A DNA stretch of 29,167 nucleotides from a virus, in the IMG/VR virus record IMGVR_UViG_3300046616_000123, positions 1-29,167 of that record. One strand, written 5' to 3'. Positions 8,001 through 14,405 of the stretch are shown one piece after another. The position numbers and the translations under genes were made by a program. Numbering within the stretch: position 1 is the stretch's first letter; each line of letters begins with the position of its first letter. The notes beneath the pieces are model-generated. The model worked only from the letters and a program-made list of their open reading frames with translations, searched no databases and was not told where the DNA came from.

Positions 8001-8353
8001 GCAGCGTTGCTGGCGCTCGTGTCGGCCCCGGTCTTGGACGTTGCCGCCGCCGTCGCCGCCGACGACGCCGCCGTTGAGCTGTTCGCCGCATTCACTTCGC
8101 TCGTGTGCGCGGCTGCCGCGCTGGCCGCTGCCCCCGTCGCGCTGGCGTCAGCGGCAGTCCTGTCGGCCGCCGTTGCGGTGGCGGCGGCTGCAGCGGCGCC
8201 AGCGCTGACCGCCGCGGCCTGGGCGTTCGCGCCCGCCCCGGAAGCGGCATTGTCCAGGAACGACTTCTGCACGTTCACCGCCGCCAGCGTCGCATTCACG
8301 CTGTCGGAAAGGGCCGACACTGATGCGACCAGGTCATCGATTGATACTGTCAT
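5099..8353 (-). CDS. Tail fibre / receptor-binding protein with lectin-like domains
   Basis: The 1084-residue protein starts at ATG 8353 with GGGAAAG upstream; a TTG four codons earlier lies inside a terminator U-run and is unlikely. Residues 1-35 probably attach to the tail tip. About 36-190 are an Ala/Ser/Thr-rich helical shaft with a 56-residue duplication (HTSEVNAANSSTAA at 83 and 139). A long beta-rich part (about 205-590) follows. About 591-720 look like a CBM4_9-type carbohydrate-binding fold ending in TIDNVSVKL. About 721-917 look like a concanavalin-A/LamG lectin domain (FCVMGWFK, WHQLVMQR, YIDTLLVGS). About 918-1084 form a small C-terminal cap. It most likely binds surface sugars of the host. 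Domain names are by pattern, not by search. Confidence 0.85.
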   Translation of the reverse strand: MTVSIDDLVASVSALSDSVNATLAAVNVQKSFLDNAASGAGANAQAAAVSAGAAAAAATATAADRTAADASATGAAASAAAAHTSEVNAANSSTAASSAATAAATSKTGADTSASNAATSATNAGGSATAAAASAAAAHTSEVNAANSSTAAAANAGAAATANANANTAMGAASSSATQAATARDQAIAAWAASAAPAEQLAAFSQSIHFGAIVDVALYDTSKDSDGGAWRKRCLHASWYNEAICTGKWRGQLANLAAAWAVSGAAVGDFYQNTTDGKFYTIGGTSAAPTQTEVFRGNTREFPQLVAIAAELGRIVCYDVTQPGAPMWMVFAGSATGEVTAKSVPSDKITSIAVLNGVLLVGATDTGTWFGGLWVTDFVKDQTTKYVKGNTFTGVYAKPSGIAARNTSETYAKLSSTLLAALQVFDVAIVTLPGAPIDPATGLPTLTVAVATGGGASVIKQDGTVVNSSSTSAYKSVAIGADGSLFASVSGNSFIHYARSIGLLAGSFALSSYSISSIPALLASGSSRLAPVKGVLGVGSDSAGLSLLKENPATPAKGMVAAIAIGYNSGWMVGDIRAAWLADTVTETVAGSGEMAVNGAFTADLSGWQMQVSGASTVTWNAGAAQLSPDGANPALLSQAYATVAGRSYTVTFDVGGNPVIATVGTVIGGATIYNTVSATTPVGTKRTFTFTATGAVSYVNFTRTAAVVVTIDNVSVKLASPDRSVKANGTIINGSITKGPVAAGAQLVGFSGFSAANYLEQPYNSDLDFGTGDFCVMGWFKAAATSSTQPFMMSRGPSSGGATTFDAFQDASGFIKARAAGVTITGSANLCDAVWHQLVMQRVGGTLYAYIDTLLVGSAACAGTVSNAAATFRLGTSYDGANPYNGTLALWRATATGLSTDQIAQAYRDELALFQPSARCTLDGTSNAVTALAYDDTADILHVGTSWGRSAFHGLQLVESAATQVGAVSTLAAGQGAHITAGSASGRYVQPAMLLRDELRRRDDARRAMAKEEIPFDFDGITAQTAFQLPIGYTTKGAFVAGTKKRLGSTKDYTVSFDGYRETVNFGVSPGAVWVQITANRSN
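7908..7975. repeat. Direct repeat copy in tail fibre shaft (unit 2)
   Basis: Bases 7908-7975 repeat 8076-8143 with two mismatches, the first 44 bases being identical. The offset of 168 bases equals 56 codons, so the repeat lengthens the Ala/Ser-rich helical shaft in frame. Near-identity at DNA level suggests a recent duplication or ongoing homogenisation. Confidence 0.8.
8076..8143. repeat. Direct repeat copy in tail fibre shaft (unit 1)
   Basis: Partner of the repeat at 7908-7975, encoding the more N-terminal HTSEVNAANSSTAA segment. Recombination between the two copies would delete or add 56 residues of shaft in frame. Confidence 0.8.
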
Positions 8354-8363
8354 AGACTTTCCC

Positions 8364-8387
8364 AAAAAAAGCCCCCAAGGCGGGGGC
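8364..8387 (-). terminator. Intrinsic terminator directly before the tail fibre gene
   Basis: On the minus strand a GCCCCC-GCCTT-GGGGGC hairpin is followed at once by seven T. It lies between the chaperone gene (ends 8407) and the tail fibre ATG (8353). No room remains for a separate tail fibre promoter, so fibre expression needs readthrough, as by a Q-modified polymerase. Confidence 0.85.
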
Positions 8388-8406
8388 GTTGTAGTTCAAG
8401 AGGAGC

Positions 8407-8892
8407 TCACTCGGGAACGGATGGCCACACAACGTTACGCGGAAACCCGGGCTGCTCCGGCACGTCGGCCAGCTGCTGCTGGTAGTCGGCCCAGGCCTGC
8501 GGAACAGGCTCACCGAGCCGGATCGCGCGCAGCATCACGCCATCGCCTACCGCAAACAACGCATCGCGCTTCGCCCGCACCTCGGCCGCGATATCGGCAT
8601 CGGTTTTCACGTACACCCAGCGCTTGGTCACGGCGTCCCACTCATGCGCCTGCGACGGCCGCGACGGCTGGTAATCGACCACCTGGCCAGTCTCCACGTC
8701 GACGCGCTGGCAAAGGCCGTCGTAGTCCCCCACGATGCAGCTCTTACCCTCTCCCACTAGCATCTGCAGCCGATCGCTATCCTGCAGGAGCACCGAGTAT
8801 TCGATCAGGCCCGTCTGCCGGTCGTACACCGAGTAATGCCCAGGCGTTCGAATCAACCCCGGCCGGGTCGGGCCAGTTACGGTTTCGCTCAT
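8407..8892 (-). CDS. Phage tail fibre assembly chaperone-like protein
   Basis: The 161-residue protein has an N-terminal part that restates fibre-like sequence (TPGHYSVYDRQTGLIEY) and ends in the motif pattern W-x-x-Y-x-x-x-L with QPGFP-x-x-VVWP. That C-terminal pattern is typical of the Phage_tail_APC/tail-fibre-assembly group. Such proteins help the neighbouring fibre fold and attach and are not thought to be in the virion. Its ATG overlaps the stop of the J-like gene by four bases (ATGA), giving translational coupling. A strong terminator follows it. Confidence 0.7.
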   Translation of the reverse strand: MSETVTGPTRPGLIRTPGHYSVYDRQTGLIEYSVLLQDSDRLQMLVGEGKSCIVGDYDGLCQRVDVETGQVVDYQPSRPSQAHEWDAVTKRWVYVKTDADIAAEVRAKRDALFAVGDGVMLRAIRLGEPVPQAWADYQQQLADVPEQPGFPRNVVWPSVPE

Positions 8893-11800
8893 CGCTTAAT
8901 TACCTCCAGCTTGATCTTGTGGTTCGAAAGGTTGCCGTTCCAGCTGTTGAGGTTGCCGCCACCACCACCGCCACGGAAAATGAAGCCGATGTTCAGGTAG
9001 TTGCCCGCGTGACACGTGTACATATCCTCGAAGAACATCAGGATGTTGGCGTTCTGGCTGAATGCCGTCGCCGAGAAAACCCGAATGGTCATGCTCGACA
9101 CCAGTGCATCGTTCGATCGGCTCCGCTCTTCACAGAACACGTAGAAGTACATCTCCTGCCCGCCTGCGGCGTAGGTGTAATTCGAGATCATTCCGGACGG
9201 CGTGATGATCACCGCCTCATCGAAGCCGGCCGTGTTGTCGTACCGGATGGAATGACTCACCTGGTTCGGGTAACCAGAACTCGTATCCGTGTATGAGAAA
9301 TACAGCACCTCGGCCGCCGAACTCGGCGCCATGTCGTAGGTTCCGATCTTCTGGTACGTCCCCCACACGTTGGGCCAGTAGGCGGCAGTCGCAGCGGCCG
9401 ACGTTGCAGCGTTCAGAAGATTCTGGCGCTCCGAGTACACGGTCGAAAACTTCGCATTGAAGGTTGCTCCCACGATCGTGGTGTCGACGCTCAGGCTATT
9501 CCAGGTCGGAATGCCGTTCAGGTATGTCGTCAGCGCCGTAATCGCATTGTCGTAAGCCGTGCGAGAAATCCCGAGGTTTGCGGCTGTGCTGTCGATACCT
9601 GACTGCTCCGCGAGAATCGCGTTGTAGTTCGCGATTACTGCCGGCTTCTCCGCGATCGATAGCACGTTGTCATCCGAGAACTTCGCAAGATCAGCCTTCG
9701 CCTTTGCCGCATCAGTTGCGGCATTTTGCGCCGCAGTCTGCGCGGCCGCGATCGCCGCAACCTGCGCAGCGGTCGCGCCATACGTCGCGTTGTCCTCCGG
9801 CTTGCCCGCCCCCCCTACCCCGCTCCAGGTGGCCGTGCTGGCTGCCTTCGCGGTAATACCGTTTTCGAGCAGCTGGCGCGCAGTGTAGACGTCTGCAAAT
9901 TTCTGATTCAGCTGTGCAGGGTCTGGCAACTGCGTGTCCTGCGACGTGTCGTTCCACGCCGGATTCAAGCTCCCCAGGTAGGCCGTCAGCGCGTCGACCG
10001 CAGCGTCGTAGGCAACCGCCGACTGGCCGAATGTCAGCGCCTGGGCGTCCAGTCCGCCCGTGCCGTTGCGCTCGGAGATGATGGCGTTATAGTCGCGGAT
10101 GATGGCCGGCTTCTCGCCCTTGGACAGCCAGCCGTCGTCGCTGATCTTGCCGATCTCCGCGAGCGCCGTATCGGCGGCCGCCTGCGCCGTCGCCGCCTTG
10201 TTCGATGCGATCTTCGCGTTGAGGCTTGCGATGGTCTGGTTCAGCGCATCCGCTGCGGTGCCCGTGCCGGCGCGCGCATCCAGGAAGTCGACGTCGCCGA
10301 TGATGACATTCGTTTCCATCGTCGCATTGGCAGACTCGTTGCCGCGCGAGTCGACTGCCTCGATCGCGAAATCGTAGATGCCATCGTGCGGGCCGTGCGT
10401 CTCGTAAGGCGACGACTTCAACAGGCCGGTATGCAGCTGCGGCATGCCGAACCATGGAGCATTCGAGCCAAATGGGCGGTACCGGATCCGGTATCCGCCG
10501 CCGGCAGTCACGTCCTGCGGCGCCAGGTCGGCCAGCCAGCTGAACACCCGCGTGCCGTCCGCCCGCACCACCACGTTGAACCCTTCCACGTCGGGTGGCG
10601 GCAGCTTGAGCATTTTCCCCGTCACCGCGAACGCCGTCGGCTCGACGTCGGACAGCTGCTGCCTGCCGCCGCCGAACTGGTTGAATGCCAGCAGCTTCAC
10701 GTAGATCGTCTTGCCCAGGTAGTCGCTGGTCAAGGCAATCTTGGCCACCGTCTCATCGATCCGGACGAAAGGCTCGCCGGCAGCGTGCGCGATGGCCTTG
10801 CTGCGGTAGCCACCCCGGTTCAGGGTCGCGAGATCGTATGACCCAGGCCCGGTCAAGGTGGCGTCCTGGTAGGCGATGAACTCACCACCGGCGTAACACA
10901 GCGTCGTCAACAGAACCGCATCGTCGCGAGTCCCCGACAGCATCTGGCCGCCGGCGGCCAGCGCGATCGAGACGGACTGAGTCGCGATCCCTGGCGATGC
11001 CGCTACCGGCAGCGCCGACTGCAGCGTGCCGATGCGCGAGATGCCGTTGATCCGCCCTTCCTGCCGGTAGGTTTCGCCGTCCAGGCTGATCCATACCTCG
11101 CAGCCACCATAGGTCTCACCGCCGCCGGTGGCGATCCAGACATCGAGCGCATCGTTGCTGACCGCCAGCTCAACTGGCGCCTCGAAAATGACTGGCGCCA
11201 GTGCGTTCCCGGGCGGGGCGTTGAAGTTTGCTGCGTACCCCACCGCCGGCTGCGTGCTGTAGGTCGCCGCGTTGCAGACGTTCAGCGGGAACTCTTCGGC
11301 CGTCACGGTCAGGTCCCCGGCGTCGTTCTCCTCGATCGAGAGGATCCGAACCGGCACCCGGTCCATGCCCATGCCGCTGTCGGTCAGCGTGACCAGGTCC
11401 ATTGGATCCAGCAGGGCCTTGTTCCAGCCCAGTGTGAATTCGAACGTGTTGCGGATGTAGAGCGCGCGCTGCAGCATGAGCTGCGCCACGCTGCGCGCCG
11501 CGGCCGGGTCGCACAGTTCCTTGATCTCGACCACGTCCATCGCGCGCAGGCCGAACAACTCGATGTTGGCCTGGTCTTTCGCTTCGACGATCTCCTCGTT
11601 GTAATTGTTGTCCCGGTTGTAGAACTTGACCCGGACGCAGTTGTAGGCGTCGGCGGCAGGCTTGCGCGTCGCCTTGATCGGATCGCTACCGCTGTCCCCG
11701 AGGAAGTCGTCGTCGGTCAGGTCGTACACCGGCGTGACGTTTGGCGTGTAGGTCACGCCATTGCCGGTCGCCGCGATATCGCCGAACGGGACAAAGCTCA

Positions 11801-12545
11801 GCTTGCCCTGGGAATACACGACGCCAGAGTTCGTAACCTTCATCAAGGTGGACAGCATCTCGCGCGCCGCCGCCTGCTCGAGGTAGGCCGGACTGATGAA
11901 GATGTCGTTGGCCACGCAATACTGGCTGAACAGCGTCATGTCGCCCAGCTTCCCGGCCGGGAAGCCTGCCCCGTGCAGCGGGTTGGTCAGCAGGTCGACC
12001 ACGACATCACGCGGGTTTGCATCCTTGATCGTGCCGGAATATGCCGAGGCGGTCTCGATCTCGAAGCTGTGGTTCAGCAGGTCCGCGTTGTCGCCCAGCG
12101 CGTAATTGCTGCCGGCGACATACACCAGGCCGCGATAGGCCAGCGCCTCCTGCGGATGTTTGGTCTGCATCCAGCCAGGTGCGAGCTGCGCGAAGTCTCC
12201 CTGCGCGAAGGAAAGCCCCATCTGCGCGCACGCGTCGACATCGTCGACAAACACCTCCTTCTGGCGCCATACGCGCGGAATGGCGGTGACGATGCCTTCG
12301 CACAGCGCCATGATCACGGCAGCCGTATAGGTGTAGCTCGTGCTTGAGGCGCCGCCACCGCCCTTGCCGCCCTGCGACTGCTGATGTCCGGTCGACTTCA
12401 GGTCGCCGTACCAGATCAGATTGGCCGCCACCCGAGGCTTACCGTAAGCCAGCGGAATCGGCCGGCCGCGTGTAGACGTCTGCAATCGCAGCGACGTGAC
12501 CGGACTGGAGCTCGGCGCAGAGCGCCCCCCGAAAATACCGCTCAT
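8889..12545 (-). CDS. J-like tail tip / host-specificity protein
   Basis: At 1218 residues this is the large central tail-tip protein. The N-terminal part (TSLRLQTSTRGRPIPLAYGKPRVA, with a Gly-rich loop near 60-66) and the middle region to about 420 match the Phage-tail_3/baseplate-hub type. About 640-740 look like a fibronectin III-like domain. About 790-1060 contain two copies of a helical module (each with ISDDGWLSKGEKPAII- or FSDDNVLSIAEKPAVI-like starts and VYTARQLL/VYSERQNLL-like ends). The last 120 residues are beta-rich with a Gly run (GGGGGG), probably the exposed tip. It forms the end of the tail tube and contacts the cell. It overlaps the NlpC/P60 gene by four bases. Confidence 0.88.
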   Translation of the reverse strand: MSGIFGGRSAPSSSPVTSLRLQTSTRGRPIPLAYGKPRVAANLIWYGDLKSTGHQQSQGGKGGGGASSTSYTYTAAVIMALCEGIVTAIPRVWRQKEVFVDDVDACAQMGLSFAQGDFAQLAPGWMQTKHPQEALAYRGLVYVAGSNYALGDNADLLNHSFEIETASAYSGTIKDANPRDVVVDLLTNPLHGAGFPAGKLGDMTLFSQYCVANDIFISPAYLEQAAAREMLSTLMKVTNSGVVYSQGKLSFVPFGDIAATGNGVTYTPNVTPVYDLTDDDFLGDSGSDPIKATRKPAADAYNCVRVKFYNRDNNYNEEIVEAKDQANIELFGLRAMDVVEIKELCDPAAARSVAQLMLQRALYIRNTFEFTLGWNKALLDPMDLVTLTDSGMGMDRVPVRILSIEENDAGDLTVTAEEFPLNVCNAATYSTQPAVGYAANFNAPPGNALAPVIFEAPVELAVSNDALDVWIATGGGETYGGCEVWISLDGETYRQEGRINGISRIGTLQSALPVAASPGIATQSVSIALAAGGQMLSGTRDDAVLLTTLCYAGGEFIAYQDATLTGPGSYDLATLNRGGYRSKAIAHAAGEPFVRIDETVAKIALTSDYLGKTIYVKLLAFNQFGGGRQQLSDVEPTAFAVTGKMLKLPPPDVEGFNVVVRADGTRVFSWLADLAPQDVTAGGGYRIRYRPFGSNAPWFGMPQLHTGLLKSSPYETHGPHDGIYDFAIEAVDSRGNESANATMETNVIIGDVDFLDARAGTGTAADALNQTIASLNAKIASNKAATAQAAADTALAEIGKISDDGWLSKGEKPAIIRDYNAIISERNGTGGLDAQALTFGQSAVAYDAAVDALTAYLGSLNPAWNDTSQDTQLPDPAQLNQKFADVYTARQLLENGITAKAASTATWSGVGGAGKPEDNATYGATAAQVAAIAAAQTAAQNAATDAAKAKADLAKFSDDNVLSIAEKPAVIANYNAILAEQSGIDSTAANLGISRTAYDNAITALTTYLNGIPTWNSLSVDTTIVGATFNAKFSTVYSERQNLLNAATSAAATAAYWPNVWGTYQKIGTYDMAPSSAAEVLYFSYTDTSSGYPNQVSHSIRYDNTAGFDEAVIITPSGMISNYTYAAGGQEMYFYVFCEERSRSNDALVSSMTIRVFSATAFSQNANILMFFEDMYTCHAGNYLNIGFIFRGGGGGGNLNSWNGNLSNHKIKLEVIKR
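9884..9897. repeat. Palindrome variant TGTAGACGTCTGCA (copy 2)
   Basis: One base from the perfect 14-bp palindrome at 4693. It is inside the J-like gene, where it encodes part of FADVYTAR in the first helical module. Confidence 0.45.
12471..12484. repeat. Palindrome variant TGTAGACGTCTGCA (copy 3)
   Basis: Same variant as at 9884, near the 5' end of the J-like gene, where it encodes LQTST through codons (TTG, TCT, ACA) that look uncommon for this GC-rich DNA. It shares 15 bases (AGACGTCTGCAATCG) with the intergenic copy at 4696-4710. Confidence 0.45.
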
Positions 12546-12967
12546 GCTTGATCCTTAAAAATGCTGTAGAAACCGCGCAGCCGGCCGCCGAGCGGTGCCG
12601 CGGTTGCATCGGCGAGGATGCAACCGTCGCGCAGGTACGAGTGAACCACCGTCGGCCATTCAAGGACGATGGCGCCGTGCGACACGCAGCGCCCGAACTG
12701 GAACAAAGCGATATCGCCCGGTTGCGGCACCTCGACCGGGCGCGCGTACTGCTTGACCCAGCCAAGATAGCGTTCCTCGTCGCGATGCAGGTGCCAATCT
12801 GGCGGGTATGGCTTCGGATCGACGTCCGGGATCAGGCCACAGGCCCTGAAGACTTCGATCAGCAGCATGGCGCAATCGACGCCAGCGCCCTTTACGCGCC
12901 CTTGGTGGTGGTACGGTGTGCCCAACCACGCGCGCGCCTCCTGGACCACTTCCTGACGCGCCGTCAT
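12542..12967 (-). CDS. NlpC/P60-family tail tip peptidase (lambda K-like)
   Basis: The 141-residue protein has the NlpC/P60 cysteine-peptidase core: C32 in GVDCAMLL, H98 in SHGAIV and H109 in VVHSY. A PQPGDIALFQFG segment just before the histidine is typical of phage tail members. It likely trims or opens peptidoglycan locally during DNA entry or acts in tail-tip assembly. The start at 12967 was chosen because it gives a four-base ATGA overlap with the DUF2163 stop; an upstream in-frame extension only reads the neighbouring gene. It is half the length of lambda gpK, matching the single-domain versions seen with DUF2163 partners. Confidence 0.88.
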   Translation of the reverse strand: MTARQEVVQEARAWLGTPYHHQGRVKGAGVDCAMLLIEVFRACGLIPDVDPKPYPPDWHLHRDEERYLGWVKQYARPVEVPQPGDIALFQFGRCVSHGAIVLEWPTVVHSYLRDGCILADATAAPLGGRLRGFYSIFKDQA

Positions 12968-13818
12968 GTCGCCGTCTCCGGGTCCGGCACGAACGGGAAG
13001 CCGCGGAAGTGCACCACGTTGGCGAACTTGCTTTCGCAGGTCGCCTTCACCTTGTCGCAACCGGGATAGGCGGTGAACGTATCGCCGTTCTGAACGGGCG
13101 CCAGCAGCGGCAGGGCCAGCGTGAATACGCCGTTTGCAAACTGGCGCACTGACCGTGTGACGCCGGCATTCGCACCCGACGTGAACACGATCGTGCCCAA
13201 GGTGAAATAGTCGCTCGGGTTCGCCAGCGCCGAAGCAACCTGCGTCACCGAGTTGTTGGTCGCGGCGCCGTTGACCGCGAACGCCGCCCGGTTCAATCCG
13301 CAGGCGCTGTCGAACAACGTGTTACCGCATCCCGACTGGTAGAAATTGCGTGGAAGCTGGGTGTCCAGCAGCTCGAGCTCCGACTTGATCGTCAGCGTCG
13401 CAGCCGTGCGCCCACAGTCGAGATCCGAGACGCGGCCGGAAAACAGCACGATCGATCCCAGCGAGGTATCGCCCCAGCTCGGCATGAAGATTTTCTCCAG
13501 CTGCAGGGTGGCGCCGTCGAGGGCCCCGTTGCGCGCGGCCGCGATCCAGGGCACACCGTTCAGCGTGTCCCCCGGCCCGGGATTGACGGTCACTTCCAGA
13601 GTGTCCACCTCGAGGCCGACGGTGCTGCGCGTCTTGCTGCGCGCGATCAGGAAACTCTTGAACAGGTTTCCGGCAGCGGTCAAGTCCATGTCCGCGCCGG
13701 TGTAGCGCAAGGTGTAGCCGCCGTTGAGGGTCAGCGTGTACAGGTCCGCCATCAGGAACTGCGTGCCCGAGTTCAGGTAGGCGATCAGTGCGGGCGATGC
13801 TGCTTTCATCTTGCTCAC
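12964..13818 (-). CDS. DUF2163-family tail tip protein
   Basis: The 284-residue protein resembles the DUF2163/BR0599 group (gene-transfer-agent gp14 type): an N-terminal half ending in a beta-domain with LFSGRVSDLDCGR, and a C-terminal cysteine cluster (FYQSGCGNTLFDSACGLNR; YPGCDKVKATCESKFANVVHFRGFPFVP) that probably binds iron-sulfur or zinc. It sits between DUF2460 and NlpC/P60, the standard tail-tip order, and replaces lambda gpL. GTG at 13818 overlaps the preceding TGA (GTGA); an ATG at 13809 is an equally possible start. Confidence 0.85.
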   Translation of the reverse strand: MSKMKAASPALIAYLNSGTQFLMADLYTLTLNGGYTLRYTGADMDLTAAGNLFKSFLIARSKTRSTVGLEVDTLEVTVNPGPGDTLNGVPWIAAARNGALDGATLQLEKIFMPSWGDTSLGSIVLFSGRVSDLDCGRTAATLTIKSELELLDTQLPRNFYQSGCGNTLFDSACGLNRAAFAVNGAATNNSVTQVASALANPSDYFTLGTIVFTSGANAGVTRSVRQFANGVFTLALPLLAPVQNGDTFTAYPGCDKVKATCESKFANVVHFRGFPFVPDPETAT

Positions 13819-14405
13819 TTCACGGTGATGAGTTCGACCTTCTTGGCCTGCCAGAGGTCTTTCATGAAATTGTCGAACTCGATGCTGTCGCGGACGAAGC
13901 GACAGCGGTAGTAAAAACTCCCCGACCAGGAGAGCGCAGCACCGCCAGCAGGCGCTGCCGCGAACGTCACGGTTCCGCTATTCACGTCGGCGGTGAAGCC
14001 GGCCTGCTGCTGGACGCCGTTGATGAAGATCGTTGGCGCCGCCTGCAGCGCCGCGACCGGCTCCACGAATCCACCATAAGGACGAGTCAGCTGGAACTTG
14101 GTCCTGATGCCATCGCCGATTCCAAAAGCAGCCTGGCTCGCCAGGTTGTCCGACGCGTCCGAGTACAGGAACGAATCGAAGCTGCCCTGGCGCGCGTTGA
14201 AGAACCCGACCAGCTGCTGCAGCTCCTGCAGCGCATTGGCCCGCAGAACCTCGTACGCGAGCGTAAGCGTCCAGATTGGAAGGGAGTAGTACGCGGCGCG
14301 CAGCTCGCGCCCGCTCACTGCCTTCTGGATGCGGGTCGACCACGACGGCGCTTTCCCCACGGACCACGACAGCCCCGGCAGGACCGGAAAAACTGCATTA
14401 CCCAT
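13815..14405 (-). CDS. DUF2460-family distal tail protein (lambda M-like position)
   Basis: The 196-residue protein begins MGNAVFPVLPGLSWSVGKAP and contains the DUF2460 pattern: ALQELQQLVGFFNARQGSFDSFLYSDASDN (a block around 55-90), an FQLTRPYGG segment, and a C-terminal RDSIEFDNFMKDLW. It probably forms the distal tail ring linking tube and tip. The chosen start at 14405 overlaps the tape measure stop by eight bases; the frame extends further upstream only across the tape measure gene. Its stop overlaps the DUF2163 start. Confidence 0.85.
   Translation of the reverse strand: MGNAVFPVLPGLSWSVGKAPSWSTRIQKAVSGRELRAAYYSLPIWTLTLAYEVLRANALQELQQLVGFFNARQGSFDSFLYSDASDNLASQAAFGIGDGIRTKFQLTRPYGGFVEPVAALQAAPTIFINGVQQQAGFTADVNSGTVTFAAAPAGGAALSWSGSFYYRCRFVRDSIEFDNFMKDLWQAKKVELITVK

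Noticed and set aside
7590-9296. 568-codon open frame on the plus strand
   Set aside because: It is antisense to the tail fibre and chaperone genes. Its first part is an Ala-rich mirror of the Ala-rich shaft, and it crosses the terminator and a gene boundary, so it is a GC-rich shadow.
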